Source: Cranoglanis bouderius
Lineage: Eukaryota > Chordata > Actinopteri > Siluriformes > Cranoglanididae
Length of the DNA stretch: 64,000 nucleotides
NCBI GenBank assembly: GCA_023630585.1
Contig: CM042560.1
Coordinates: 4,847,501-4,911,500 of the forward strand
Direction of reading: 5' to 3'
The notes under the pieces were generated by a model. That model worked only from the letters and a program-made list of their open reading frames with translations. It searched no databases and was not told the DNA's origin. Shown here piece after piece: positions 23,946 through 36,464 of this stretch. Every line of letters begins with the position of its first letter. Position 1 is the stretch's first letter. The position numbers and the translations under genes were made by a program.

Positions 23946-24340
23946 GTATGTTCATGCTAATTATTAGACTTACATTAATTTATGAAAAGATATACTTTGT
24001 TTCTGTTTGGCTTTAGTAATAAGATGATTAGTCACAAGTATATTTTCTTCTTCTTCCTCAACTTTTTTCTTTCTTTGTGGAAGTGTAAGAGTATTTCACA
24101 CAGAAGAGCATTCAAGGAAATTATCCAAATGCAAATTTGGTACAGTATGATGCTGTGAACTGAGAAATCCAAATGATGGGCCAATTCTATGGTCCGATGT
24201 TTCTTCAGTTCCCCACTCACAGCTTTAGTTGCTATCTGCAATTAGGTCCCATTTAAGTGGTCTCTACACGCCCACAAAAGACAAAATGCAAGAGACACAA
24301 GTGATTTGTTGCTAGTATGAATGTAGCCTTAGTCATTATA

Positions 24341-24699
24341 CAGGGTGTCCCAAAATCTCCATACATAGGGGACTATGTACACCAGCACGACATCGGTTGT
24401 GCCTTCATCAGTGGATGTTCGTGGACGACCACTTCTTGGTTGGTCTTCAACACTTCCAGGCAACAGTGTTGTGTGGGATGTGCTTGCCATGTTTCCTGTT
24501 GAAGTCCATCGCAACCTTGCGACAGCTTCCGGATCCAGCCATGAGAATGATTTTAATACATTCTTCTTTTGTCAAAGGCGAATCTTAAAGGCTATCTGAA
24601 AATATATAATATATATATACTAAGCATGAAAAATTTTTGAAGACATTTTGCTAAAAAGTTTTAATTTCCCCTGTGTATGGAGACTTTTGGGACACCCTG
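24341..24699 (-). mobile_element. 359-bp Tc1/mariner-type deletion derivative with HTH remnant
   Basis: Terminal inverted repeats CAGGGTGTCCCAAAATCTCC / its complement (about 30 bp, one indel), flanked by TA duplications at 24339-24340 and 24700-24701. The minus strand keeps two blocks of the transposase DNA-binding region: LTKEECIKIILMAGSG, SCRKVAMDFNRKHGKHIPHN, TVA, and in another frame GSVEDQPRSGRPRTSTDEG. The catalytic domain is missing. The blocks fit a helix-turn-helix N-terminus of a mariner-superfamily transposase. Confidence 0.85.
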
Positions 24700-25636
24700 T
24701 AGTAATTTAGTAATTATTGTCAATTAATTTCCTATATAATCAACCTATTCTCCAAACATAGAGGAAAACTGCAGGGCAGCAGGCAACAGGACAAAATATA
24801 TTTTTTCGCTACAAATGTGTGCAGATTGACATTTGGAAAGAGGTTGACCACATGACAAAGCAGGGGCTCTCTAGTTTTAGACCAATGTCTCTTGTTTCAC
24901 TGGGAAAACATCTTGAATCTCACTAATACAAAGAACTGAGAAGCTGCAATGCTCAATATCTTCTCATAGTGTCAGTGGGACTGCTGGTCCAATAGCATCG
25001 ATGGTGTACTTTATTCATTAATTTAAGAATGAATAGCTGTGATCTTAACAAAGCATGAACAAAGCGTGGTGCATTAGAGAATATACAAGAAGAGTCCCTG
25101 AAAATAGTGCAGTTGTCTGTAATAGGTTACTCTTAAAAAGAACTAGACCTTCACTAGTCAGTAAAAGGCCCCTTGGCCCATTTTCAGCAGAGCTTTTGAA
25201 AAATTCATGAGAGTTATTGGCACCGAGCTCCATTTGCTCACCACAAAATATCATTGGGCACATTTTATTAAGCTGTTTTATTTGTCGGTATTGCTGGACC
25301 GAAGCCTTCCTGCAGTCGGCAGCAGTATTTCTGTCTTAATTGGCTAGAGCTCTGGTGAGTTTCACTGTAATGGAGTGAGTTAGTACTTTTTGCATGACGC
25401 AGCAAATATGATTCATTCAGTTATGAGGGAATTATTGCATTGGCTTGAAAAAGCTGTTCAAGGCATGAAATAGGTGTCATGTTGAGGGTCTGTTTTTCTA
25501 TGGTTTCTGCTGTGGTGAGTGAGTTGCTGTTGGTGGAAAAGCTGAAACACACATGCTAACACTGAGACTCCAAATGAAGCCATGTGCTTACTCTTATTGG
25601 CACTTAGAACTAAGGATTCACAACACGCAATCCCCC

Positions 25637-25639
<3 letters not shown>

Positions 25640-25680
<41 letters not shown>
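25640..25680. repeat. (TC)n microsatellite with adjoining (CA)8
   Basis: About 20 TC units followed by a short CA run to ~25696. Confidence 0.95.
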
Positions 25681-25696
<16 letters not shown>

Positions 25697-26219
25697 AACA
25701 CTCTAGTTCCTTTCTCTGTGTCTACCTCTTTTTTCTGTCTATCTCAGAATATCAGTAGATAGATCTTACTGGTCTTTTGTTGCGGTGATGAACTGAATGG
25801 ATAATGATAGCTTCCGCTCTGACACACAGGAGAGGACCCACCGCTGAATCAATCTGGACTTCTTGCCAAATAAACGAATAAATGGATAAATATATAAATA
25901 AATAAGACACAAGTAGACAATATAGACAGATGGATAGACCAAATGTGTATCAAAAGGCAAATAAAGAAAAGGAAGGGGGAAAAAAGATTAAGAATCACAT
26001 GTGCTAGTTATAATTCTATTGAAGTTCATATGATTTGTCAGGAAACCTTTCACAACTCACAATGCTTTTTTTCCACTACTACATCATACAATATACACTG
26101 AGTTGATTGTGTATCAATTACTAGCTTTGGTAAGCTTAATAGTCTGGCAACTCAGAGTAGGCATACAGGATATACAGAAAAGGAAAAACCCAACATAAAA
26201 TGTCTTGGTAAGGTGTCAG

Positions 26220-26640
26220 GCACTGATTTTACAAGTTCTACAAGGGGGTTTTTGATGGCAGTGGTGGGAAGCGCTTTCTAACACATCAGTCCAAATCATC
26301 AACATTAGTGGTCAGTTGGGTTCAGAGCAGGTGAGGGTGAAGGCCTTTGTGCCATGATAGGGGCGGGGTCATCCTGGAAGAGACCACTCCAATCAGGATA
26401 GAAATGTTTCATGATAGGATAAAGATGATCATTTAGAAGAACTTTGTATTGATTTGCAATGACAAGTGACATAGATCTTCTACCCTTAAGGGTTTCCAAG
26501 CAATAAAACCTGAAGAACATTTTGCCAGGTGGAAGCTTGTACCTAGACATCACAGAATCATGGGCTGGATATCCATTTAGCCTTTCATGCCTGTAACTCT
26601 TATGTTTCCATCCAAAATCTAGCAATGCCTATATTATAAT
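26220..26640 (-). pseudogene. Degenerate Tc1-like transposase fragment
   Basis: The open stretch at 26305-26625 includes YKVLLNDHLYPIMKHFYPDW, SGLFQDDPAPI and ALNPTDH. This fits the Tc1 catalytic pattern (FQDD-AP around the second Asp, then SPDLNP-EH) with the ~25 residues between them deleted and the catalytic Glu replaced by Asp. No inverted ends found. Confidence 0.7.
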
Positions 26641-27214
26641 ATCTGCAGAGACTGAATACAATAAGCATGGTTATTGCCATGTTAGTTGGAAGATAATAAA
26701 GGTAAGCATCTGATACATATACAGAGTTGCCAGAGCTGCCAATGTATTACATATACTGTCCTGGTAAATACACTCTTTGTATAAATCTAGAACAGTTTTT
26801 GATTTTTCCTATGAGGAAACCCTTACAAGGGTTTTCCCTTACACAAGAGATTCCACTTAGTAGAAGTTATTTACAAAAATATATATATATAGATAGAGAG
26901 AGCCCTTGAAACATCAAAATCACCCCAAGAGTAAGAGTAAGCTGACATCTCAGGGTATATGGCATCCTCATTTCATTGGCAACAACCCTTTATAAGAAAT
27001 ACTTGACTGCATTCCCAGCAGGGCGATCAGAACCAGGGAAAGGTGTTGATTGTTGTGTGTAAGGAGTGTGTGGGCATTCAGCATAGTGGCTGAATTATGT
27101 TCACTAGCTCTGAGGCCCATGTTCCCCTTCCCTTGGTAAAATCCAATAACGCTGAGGATTAGGCTGGAGATGGATGGCACCCTCAGTGTTGGCTGACTGA
27201 TCCCTCTCATCGGC

Positions 27215-29960
27215 TTCCAGAGAAATATGTGCTCTGTGTTGCCTTACATGAACTGGCATGATTAGCAGCCACCATCAGCCCCTTTCTTTCTCGCATTCCT
27301 CTCGCTTTTTCTGTCTCCTCTTTGAATTGTTTCTTCTTGGTTTTACTCCTATGGAGATGATGATCATTGATGTCTCAAGTGTAAGGGAAGGTCTTGTTTA
27401 ACAGTTCTAATGTTTTAGAGGGCTGTGGTGGCACTGGCTTATTGGTTATCCCTGGAGATCACCAATGACCTCCTGCCCCAATTGGCTATGCTGTGTCTCT
27501 ATGAAAAGCAAACACTGATTGACCCTGAGTTCACACAGCCAAATGACACAGCAACAGACAACCATTCAACCGTGAACTCAAGTACTCTGTCCCGTAAGAG
27601 CTTATAACTTGTGTTTCCATGGGGATTTATTTTAAAGCATGTTCCTAATAAACTGTTTCAGTTTCTTACTATACAGCTTATGGTGAAGTCTTATATGATT
27701 CAAGGTCTTTTGAATTTTATTAATGAATTGATTAAAGTGAAATGCCACATATATTAAGATTTTAAAACATCAATCATACAGCATAAGCTGCCAATCTGTA
27801 TCAACCATATTCAAGCAGAACATAATAAACCACAAAAGCTTGCTACAAAGAGTAGACAATATGCAGCAAATTAAATTCCATGGAACTAGCAAACATTTCA
27901 AGACACTTGTATTTAGCCAGCTCTGACTAACAATTTAAATATAATGTGACAACATATTTTACATAGAGTGTAGAGTAGAGTGTAGGCCTGAATGAGTTTA
28001 AGCATTAGATAGCATTTCTATATTGCTAATCCGGGTGCAAATTTGGGCTGTAAGTTGCGGACACAGCATAACGCAATTATAAATAAGGATTTCTGTACAA
28101 CAATGATGACGAAGCAAGAAGTGACATTTTTTTTAATGGTATGAAAATAGTCATAATGAATTAAAGAGACAAATCAAATCAAAACAACTTGCTCCAGTAA
28201 ACTACACACAGCAATTCTATCATGTGGGATGGCAGGTGTTCTCTTCTCTCACAGCTTAATTTCCAAATCAGGCTCCCAAGATGGAAGAGAAATGTATAAT
28301 TGCTGTCGTATTTGTTTGTTTTCTGTTGTTTTTTGTACTAGATTTTGTACACATCACTAGAGACAAACTGGAAGAGATATCAGTGACTCGTCATTAGCTA
28401 TAGTGACACCCTCTGGGATTTGAAGCCAAAACACTTCTGGTGATCTGGCTCTCCGTGTGATCTGGCTCTCCACTGTCATAATTCCCCACGGATTCTACAA
28501 ACCTGGCAGCTCTTACACCCTCCTCATCTCTTTTTAATTTAATTGATTTAAATTGCATTATTCTTTAAGAGTAGGAAAGCTTAATATCATGCTATACACT
28601 TGGGTATACAGTATGTACTGTATAACGGACAAACAATCCAAGAAAATTCCATTTCAATAATACAAACTAATTATAGTGACAAGTTTTGAAGTGATTTGAT
28701 GTTTTTCTTCATCAGTTTGTGTGTGCTACTGATCAGATTTAGAGACACATCCACTGATATTTATTGTGCTGTTCTGTACACATGTGCCACAGATAGAGAT
28801 TAGATGTTTTGATGAGATGGAAATTATGAGACTGCAGTGTATGATGGATGCTCATCAGTCCTAACTTATTATTTTACTCATGATCAGCCTACTCACCACC
28901 TAGGTGAGTAATGTCTGATATAATTCCACTACCTTTATTTTTCTGCCACAGCAACAAATCATGGTGGAGAACCTTCTGACAGGGTACAATACAAATATAA
29001 AGTCAGTGGAAGGTGGATATGATGGAAGAAGCCAAACTTGGGCAAATGCTGAAAAAAAAAGAACCCTGGACCTCCAGACACCCAACCTCAATCTTACATA
29101 GGAAAACTAAATTGGAGCAAAGATGATACAATCACTGAGCCTGGTTGAAGAAACCTCCAGACAGGGAGCCTAATCAGACAGCGCTATACATCTGTACCCT
29201 ATGAGTAACCCAAGAAGAAGCACTCCTACAGACCAGAAAAAGAGAAAAAGCATAAAGGTTGTAAAAATAGGGGATGAAGATATGTCACAGAAGGAGGTAA
29301 AGTGGAAAATGAGACAAAAGAAGCAATGACACTAAGCTGCCAAAAACAAAAAAGCAAGAGAATAAAGAAAGGTAAAAAGAACGTGACTTCAGCAGGAGAA
29401 AAATACTTTAATGGGAAAACAGATAAGGCAGCGAATTATCTCATGACTAAGCTCTTTTCTATCATGCAACCTGCATGAGGCCCACACAGCCTATGGGCTG
29501 CTCATATAATCAATAAGTAGTCATCACGTAATCATGTATTCTGAATAAACCAACATGTTATGCCACAAGGCCTGAGACGAGGAGCAGTAACTTCCTGAAA
29601 TGTGTATATAAAAAAAGAAGTATATCCACAGAAACTTTGCAAATAAATGTGCTCAACATACAAAAGAGGCTCCTATTCTTCAAAAGTTAGAAGTTAGAGA
29701 ATATTTAGGAGAGAATACACAGTATATTGAATTTGAAGAGAGAGACATAGCATGAAAGACAGACAGAGGCAGATAAACAGATTGTGTGAATTCGATCCAT
29801 ATGTATTACCACGGGATAAAACCAATTTGGCCAATTTGGCTCTTCCCCAGAAATCCAAGTCAGATCCAGATTTACTGATCATCCCTACAGTCTGTGCCCG
29901 GTTGCATAAAACAGATTCAGTTGAAATTTCTAGTTAGATTAAGATAAAATGAGTAAAACA
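27215..29960. other. Repeat-poor intronic stretch
   Basis: No coding exon, microsatellite or transposon end recognised. AT-rich unique-looking sequence. Confidence 0.4.
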
Positions 29961-29963
29961 AGT

Positions 29964-30315
29964 TGTTACGACCCGTAGGGTGAAGGAGATGAGCAGGATG
30001 CATTCACAGGGGAAAGTGTTCAGTTTATTAGGTACATTTGAAAATAATAATAAATATAAATGTATAAGCAGGAATGTCACCATTATCCAAAGAAGGTAGA
30101 ACTTGTACAAATAAGAAACACAGCAAATACACGCTAGGCTAGACGGTGGTCTGGGAACCACAAATTACGCGCTAAGGAAAAAAGGCGCATGGTTAAACAC
30201 ATCTAAATTAAACTAACGCTCGAAAGGTGATCTGGAAATCATGGGAACAAATCGCACGGTTAATCACATCTACAGCTAAACTATAATACACTAGACTATA
30301 CTAATACTCCGCCCA
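29964..30315 (-). mobile_element. 5'-truncated LTR fragment
   Basis: On the minus strand the end reads AATAAACTGAACACTTTCCC (polyadenylation signal, plus-strand 30024-30029), then GTGAATGCATCCTGCTCATC and GGGTCGTAACA. The terminal CGTAACA and GCATCCTGC match the solo LTR at 54361-55006, as does GGCGGAGTATT near 30300. The U3 part is not recognisable and no target duplication is seen. An LTR of a related retrotransposon is likely. Confidence 0.65.
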
Positions 30316-30606
30316 GTTTAACTACAGTAAAACTAATAGAAAAATAAACGAAGTTATGGGAATGAAGAATGTGACTCACTTGGGAGTTTAAGTGACCAGT
30401 GCACGACCAAGATATAAATGCATTCCTATCTTCTTTTCTAGTCATTTCACTCTCTGACACACAGACACACAGATGCATGCTGTGCTCATAATGTGACCAG
30501 TGACCACAGCACACACCAAACATAATAATAATGTGTCTGCTGAGAGAGCTTCACAGTGAGTCGTGACTGAAGGAGACAGTGTTAAAAAAGGACAAAGATA
30601 AAATAT

Positions 30607-30609
<3 letters not shown>

Positions 30610-30658
<49 letters not shown>
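30610..30658. repeat. (TG)n microsatellite, compound with (GA)n
   Basis: About 24 TG units passing directly into (GA)n. Confidence 0.96.

Positions 30659-30698
<40 letters not shown>
30659..30698. repeat. (GA)n microsatellite
   Basis: About 19 GA units contiguous with the TG array. Confidence 0.96.
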
Positions 30699-30699
<1 letters not shown>

Positions 30700-31349
30700 A
30701 TCATCTTGTTTTATGTCCAGTATCTTCTGCTGCCCCTATTTTAATCATATGGACACACCCCTTGCAGATAAAGAAAGGCACAGACACACACACCCACACA
30801 CATCATTAATCACCTTGTGTCGCCGGCCTAAAAAAGAACGTCCAAGAGCGTTAATTCTTAAAGAGACTCAGTCCTTGGAGTCTGACACTGCTCTCTGTCT
30901 CTTGCTCTGATCTCCTGTATGTTATATTATATTGTCAAACGATGAAGCTGTTGTGGTCCAACAGGTGCAGGAGGCACAGTGACAGTCGCTTAGTTATTTA
31001 CAGGAGTGTCTCTTCCCCTGCTGATCTGAATATTGCATCTCCACAGTGGCTTCATCTGTAGATGAGTACCTATGCTGGGTTCACACAGTGATGTCTCATG
31101 CTCAGTGTGGAGACTGTCTCTTCATATGTACACAGAGACCGGCAAAGAAACATGTAGAGTGAGAGAAGAAGAAACAACTATATATAGAGAGAAAAGATTA
31201 GAAAGAGCGAGACACAGGAAGAGATGCATTAACAGTTGTTTCATAGTTGTTACTTGGAGCCCTCTCTGAAAATAGAAACCTTCTGTTATAGGGTTCTAAA
31301 CAGAACCATGAAGAGTTCCTGCAAAGGGACAATAACCCATCTACTACTG

Positions 31350-31355
31350 ATAGAC

Positions 31356-31402
<47 letters not shown>

Positions 31403-31403
31403 C

Positions 31404-31471
<68 letters not shown>
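31350..31471. repeat. (GATA)n microsatellite abutting a Tc1 remnant
   Basis: About 30 GATA units with one GACA variant. The array runs straight into the truncated 5' side of the Tc1 copy at 31472; a decayed GATA tract resumes just after that copy's intact 3' end. Confidence 0.95.
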
Positions 31472-32497
31472 CGATTCCAACCTGGAATTGGACGTGTGTC
31501 TATATTGTCTCAGCGCACTGTGAAGAGGATAGTTCGAGTGGCCAAAAAATCTCCAAGGATCACAGCTGGAGAATTGCAGAAGTTGTGTCTTCGGGTCAGA
31601 AAGTCTCCAAAACTACAATCTGAAGTCACCTACATCACCACAAGTTGCTTGGAAGGGTTTCCAAAAAAAAAAAGAAAAAAAGCCTCAACTCTCATCCAAA
31701 AACAAACTCAAGCGTCTTCAGTTTGCCAGACACTACTGGAACTTCAAATGGGATCGGGTTCTATGGTCAGATGAAACCAAAATAGCTTTTGGGCAATAAA
31801 CACCAGAGGTGGTTTTGGCGCACACAGAGTGGTATCCATATGGAAAAGTACCTCATGCCCACGGTTAAATATGGTGGTGGCTCTTTAATGTTTTGGGGCT
31901 GTTTTTCCGCCAGAGGACCTGTACATTTTTTTAGGATACATGGCATCATGGATTCTATCAAATATCGATAGATATTACATGAAAACCTGACTGCCTCTGC
32001 CAGAAAGCTTAAAATGGGCTGTGGTTGGATCATCCAGCACGACAATGATCCAAAACATACATCAAAATCAACACAAAAATGGTTTACTGACCACAAAATC
32101 AAGGTCCTGCCATGGCCATCCCAGTCCCCTGACATGAAACCCATAGAAAACCTGTGGGGTGAACTGAAGAGGAGAGTCCACCAGCGTGGACCTCGAAATT
32201 TGAAGGATCTGGAGAGATTCTGTATGGAGGAATGGTCTCAGATCACTTGCCATGTATTCTCCAACCTCATCAGGCATTATAGGAGAAGACTCAGAGCTGT
32301 TATGTTGGCAAAGGGAGGTAGCACAAAGTTTTGACTAAAAGGGTGCCAATAATTGTTGCACACCTGCATACCATGAGGGCAGAGTATTTTTGTGATTTTT
32401 TTTAACAAAAGATCAAAAGGTTAAACAATAAAGACAATTTTTCACAGCCTTCTTTGCTCATATTTACCAAGGGTGCCAATATTAGTGGAGGCCACTG
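31472..32497 (+). mobile_element. Tc1-like element, 5' end lost, frameshifted transposase
   Basis: The right end TATTAGTGGAGGCCACTG is followed by TA at 32498-32499; the left inverted end is missing. Transposase pieces on the plus strand: QRTVKRIVRVAKKSPRITAG (DNA-binding region), WSDETKIAFG (first catalytic Asp, 31770s), MPTVKYGGGSLMFWGCFS, IIQHDNDPKHTSKSTQKW (second Asp), SPDMKPIENLWGELKRRV (Glu; 34 residues between the second Asp and Glu), and a C-terminus ending GGSTKF. Frameshifts and stops at ~31660, ~31790 and ~31970 break it. The 3' ~320 bp are a clean open frame. Confidence 0.9.
32014..32334 (+). pseudogene. Tc1 transposase catalytic C-terminal fragment (106 codons)
   Basis: Open from MGCGWIIQHDNDPKHTSK to the natural stop after GGSTKF. 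Contains the second Asp and the Glu of the DD34E triad and the usual LPWPSQSP motif. It is the last third of a ~340-residue protein whose upstream part is frameshifted, so it is not a functional gene. Confidence 0.88.
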
Positions 32498-33033
32498 TAG
32501 ATAGGTAGATAGATAAATAGCCATTTTGATTTTATTATTTCATTTTATTATTTTTAATATAATTCAAACTGACTTCACTAAAATTAAATGGGATTCAACT
32601 AAATAACTCAAAACTAATAACTCTTCAACTCTATACTCCTAAACATCTATATAACTCTAGTCCTAAACCTATTAATTTACATAAAAACAAGTATAAATTA
32701 TGACACCATAAATCCAACTGTAATTTTAATAAAATGAGGGAAAGTTTTATTCATATGGCATAAGATGTTTTGAATCTGCATTTGAACACATCCTGTCTGT
32801 CTAAACTGGTTTAGATCGTGTGGGTGGAAAGAACAGAAAAAAAAAACTTCAATGGCTCCAATAAATAAATATCATGATACCTGTTTGTCTTTTGTGTGAT
32901 ATAAATATAATTTAATATTTAGATTTATTACGTGTTGTGATTATAGAAGGGTTTGTGAAGCCCTGCTTTATGCAATTTAATAATAGATGCATAAATACAT
33001 ACAACAGTAAAATAATGTGTGAAAGGGAGTGAT

Positions 33034-33039
<6 letters not shown>

Positions 33040-33070
<31 letters not shown>
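33040..33070. repeat. (GA)n microsatellite
   Basis: About 15 GA units. Confidence 0.93.
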
Positions 33071-33078
<8 letters not shown>

Positions 33079-33904
33079 TGGACCATGATATTTAAACATG
33101 CCATTCATTGAAACACTTGCCCTTCCCACCTGTCTCTCTACTGAATGGTCTTCAACACAGATGATGGAATTCATGGACGAACATCATCCAATAGATTTCT
33201 ACAATCCCATGCAGAAGGACGTTTTGAAGATTTTTATGCATGACACCAAGCATTAACCACTCATCTGTGTTGAAGCGTCTGCTTTCATGGCATCATTTCC
33301 ATTGTTCATTTGCTTAAGTGCCTCTGTGATTTTAGCCAGGACCTGTATAATAATATGATAAAATGCTAATTTGGTTAAACCGCGTGACACATATCAGTTC
33401 TGCTCTCATGGATTCAGGAACGATTACTGACACTGTGTTAAAAAAAAAAACCAGCAAACTCTTTTTTTTTTTTCTCTCTCTATGAAGAGGCTTTGCTTTG
33501 TTTTTAATAGCCAATTAGAGAGTGTGTGTGTGTGTGCAGGTGTTCTGGTATGCTACGATACTAAAAGACCTCTGAGAATCTGGCGAATATAGTAAAATTA
33601 TTGTTATTATTAAAGACACACGAAAGTGTATTTTCAGGTCCCTCAGGGTAGGAGATGTATCAGACATGGTGGAAAGAAAATGAGAAAGAAGAGACATAGA
33701 GAAAGAAGAATGACCACCACATTTGGAAATGTGTGTGATGGGGGGAAAAGTGCCAGGGCTTTTTGTTAAAGAATGAAGGGATAACCTAAAGAAAAGGAAT
33801 GAGATATTAAGGTATAAAAAAGGAAGAAGGTGGCAGTTACCATAGCGAAGGATTGACAAACATTGAAATGTAGGCAGAAATAAACTGGAGAGGAAGAGGA
33901 GACA

Positions 33905-33939
33905 GAGTGAGACAGAGAGAGAGAGAGAGAGAGTGAGAC

Positions 33940-33971
<32 letters not shown>

Positions 33972-33985
33972 AGAGAGAGACAGAG
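33905..33985. repeat. Compound (GA)n / GACA microsatellite
   Basis: GA runs broken repeatedly by GACA and GTGAGACA units. Confidence 0.93.
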
Positions 33986-34795
33986 ATTGGCACCAATAAC
34001 CCCCCGTTAGGATCAGTAAAATGCCGACAGCGACCCGTCACCTCCCTGCTGTTTCCAGGAAAGCAGCTCAGCGAGCAGCTTGGAAAAGCATGCTCACACA
34101 CATGCACATACACACGAAAGCACACACACACACAACTGATACTAAGACAGACAGACAGATGGATAAATAGATAGAATATTATGAAGTTGAATGAGTGAGG
34201 GTGATGTGGTTGTAAGAAGAAATACAAATGCTACCCCCTCCCTTCCCCTAATACAAAGATCCCCTCAGAGAGAATAACAGTACTCCACTTCTTCTGGTAA
34301 TGAGATACATGTAGAGGTTCTTGGACCCTCTACATGTACTGCACTTCCTAGAATATTATGTATTTTATTGAATTATCTAGAATATTATGTAAGTATGCAA
34401 TCTGAGAAATATCTAATAACTAATAATCTGACAACTGTGTGTACATCCATTTGAGTCGTGTTTCTGTGCTCCCTGGAGCTTGTTAACCTTGTTTTTCAGC
34501 CTGTCTGGAACTGTATGGGAGATAATGGCTTTTCTATTCATTAACAATTAACAGTAATACAAATCCTTTTAGTGTCAAAGTATCTCGTTAACTATGGCCA
34601 AGCACAAATAAACTGTTTGAGTTACTGTTTGTACTGAATAACAGCGCTAAGAAACACAAGTCATTGCACCCTTGGGCCTCAGAGAAATGGCATTCTTTCC
34701 AGAAGGAATCAGGTCACAAATGCCATGCTATGCACTGTGCAAGTGAGTACTTAATGCTTGCAGGGTCAAGTAGGGCAAAAATAATAACATTAACT

Positions 34796-34985
34796 GCTTT
34801 ATTATGGTGGATCTGGAGCCTAATCTTGGAATACGCCCCAGATGGGAGACTAGTCTCAGACTCATTCACATTTAATATAGCCAATCCACCTACCAGCATG
34901 GTTGTGGGAGGTGAAATGAAACCGGAGATCCCAGAAGAAACTTATGTGAACATGGGGAGAACATTGGAAAACCTGTAAATCTGCA
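34796..34985 (-). mobile_element. SINE fragment, ATTC-tail subfamily, diverged
   Basis: Plus strand GGTGGATCTGGAGCCTAATC, CATTTAATATAGCCAATCCA, CCTACCAGCATGGTTGTGGG and ACATGGGGAGAACATTGGAA follow the reversed body of the SINEs at 21.0 and 23.7 kb. Confidence 0.65.
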
Positions 34986-34989
34986 CACT

Positions 34990-35475
34990 CATACCATTGT
35001 CCAATCATGTGGCAGCAGTGCAATGCTTAAAATCATGAAAAGACAGGTAAAAAGTATTTGGTTGGAGTATTTCAGAAACTGCTGAATTTTCATGGACAAC
35101 AGTTCCTAGCATTTACACAGAATGGGCAGAAGGAAAAAACTTCTGGCAGGAAGTTCCAGGCAGGAACTCCTTGTTGACAAGCGGGGTCAGAGGAGAATGG
35201 CCAGACTGATTCAAGCTATAGTAACTCAAGTATACACTCTTTACAGTCTTGGTGAGCTGAAAAGCTTCTCAGAACGCACAACACATCTAACCTTGAGGTG
35301 GATGAGCCACAACAGCAGAAGATCACTTCAGTTTCCGCTCCTGTCAGCCCGGGACAGAAACCTGAGCCAATAGTGGGCAGGCTCACCAAAACCAGGCAGC
35401 TGAAGATTGGGAAAACATTACCTGATCTTTTTCCAAACTTCAACTGCCAAGTTATGGTGGGTCTGAAGCTTCAGG
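34990..35475 (+). pseudogene. Tc1-like transposase N-terminal fragment
   Basis: The plus strand preserves a Tc1 order I recognise: GAGTATTTCAGAAACTGCTG, ACAGAATGGGCAGAAGG, CTCCTTGTTGACAAGCGGGG, AGAATGGCCAGACTGATTCA, CACAACAGCAGAAGATCAC, GGCTCACCAAAACCAGGCAG. The translation contains LVDKRGQRRMARLIQA and LRWMSHNSRRS. The catalytic domain is absent and no inverted ends were found. Confidence 0.8.
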
Positions 35476-35978
35476 TGTAGCCTCACATTCCTGTTTACTG
35501 TTTGTTAGACTGTTACATCAACAGCTTATTGAACCTACTTGTCCACTGGGCAACTGTGAATGCAAAACTTGGCCATATACTGTACATAGGTTACATAATC
35601 TGCTTGTACCTGGCACCTGGGTTAGTGCTAATTCATATTCTGGATCCATTTACATAAAGTTGAACCAAAATACTAATATAGGTTGCGGAAAAACTTTTGA
35701 TTAGCAGTGTGTCCCAAGACAGCAGATAGACAGATGGATATGGGGCCGATGGAATGCAAAAGGCAGAGCAGTAATGAAACAGTGTAGCACCCTGGTGGGT
35801 TCCTCTTCTCCTCCATTCTGCCCTACCAAATCCCTCGTTTCCCTTCATCTATATCTCCAGAATCACTGTGTGAAAAGCCTGGCCCCTTATCTCAGCTCCG
35901 ACCCTGCACACCTGCGGCACTGATGAGGGGAAACTTTCTGCTCCACTTCCTCCTGTATCGCCTCCATCCATCACTTCA

Positions 35979-35979
<1 letters not shown>

Positions 35980-36032
<53 letters not shown>
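35980..36032. repeat. (CA)n microsatellite
   Basis: About 26 CA units. Confidence 0.96.
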
Positions 36033-36038
<6 letters not shown>

Positions 36039-36464
36039 ACATTATTCTCTCTTTCTTTATTGCTTCAGAGTTACTGTAACTTTCTCTCACATAGCACAAT
36101 GATAAAGCAGGATGTCTTTCCGTCTCTCTGGCATTGCATAATTACTCCTAAGGATTATTCATAGATTAGAATACGACTTACAGAACAAAGAAACTCCTTC
36201 CATCCATCACAACTGAGTGCTTGTCCTAACACTCACTAATCAGTTCATGGCCCCTTTCACCACCTAATGTCATTTTTAAAACCAGAACACATCAATGATG
36301 AGGAGAATTTATGCTAACACACACAAGCATAAACAAACACCTTTAACAGAAACTCAGGACACTTCCCCTCCCTGCCAGCAGAGGGCATGATCACCAGAAT
36401 TCTAGCATTGCCTCTGACATGCACTTCCTGGTTACTTCCTGGTGCTTTCATTACATAAGCACGT

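Noticed and set aside
28900..29091. 63-codon minus-strand frame with a possible signal-like start
   Set aside because: No domain, no splice context, typical length for chance in AT-rich DNA.
31350..31471. Regular short repeats resembling a CRISPR array
   Set aside because: Pure GATA tetranucleotide microsatellite with no spacers; eukaryotic DNA.
33766..34227. 153-codon minus-strand open frame
   Set aside because: Mostly Ser-Leu and Val-Cys runs from GA and CA arrays; low-complexity artefact.
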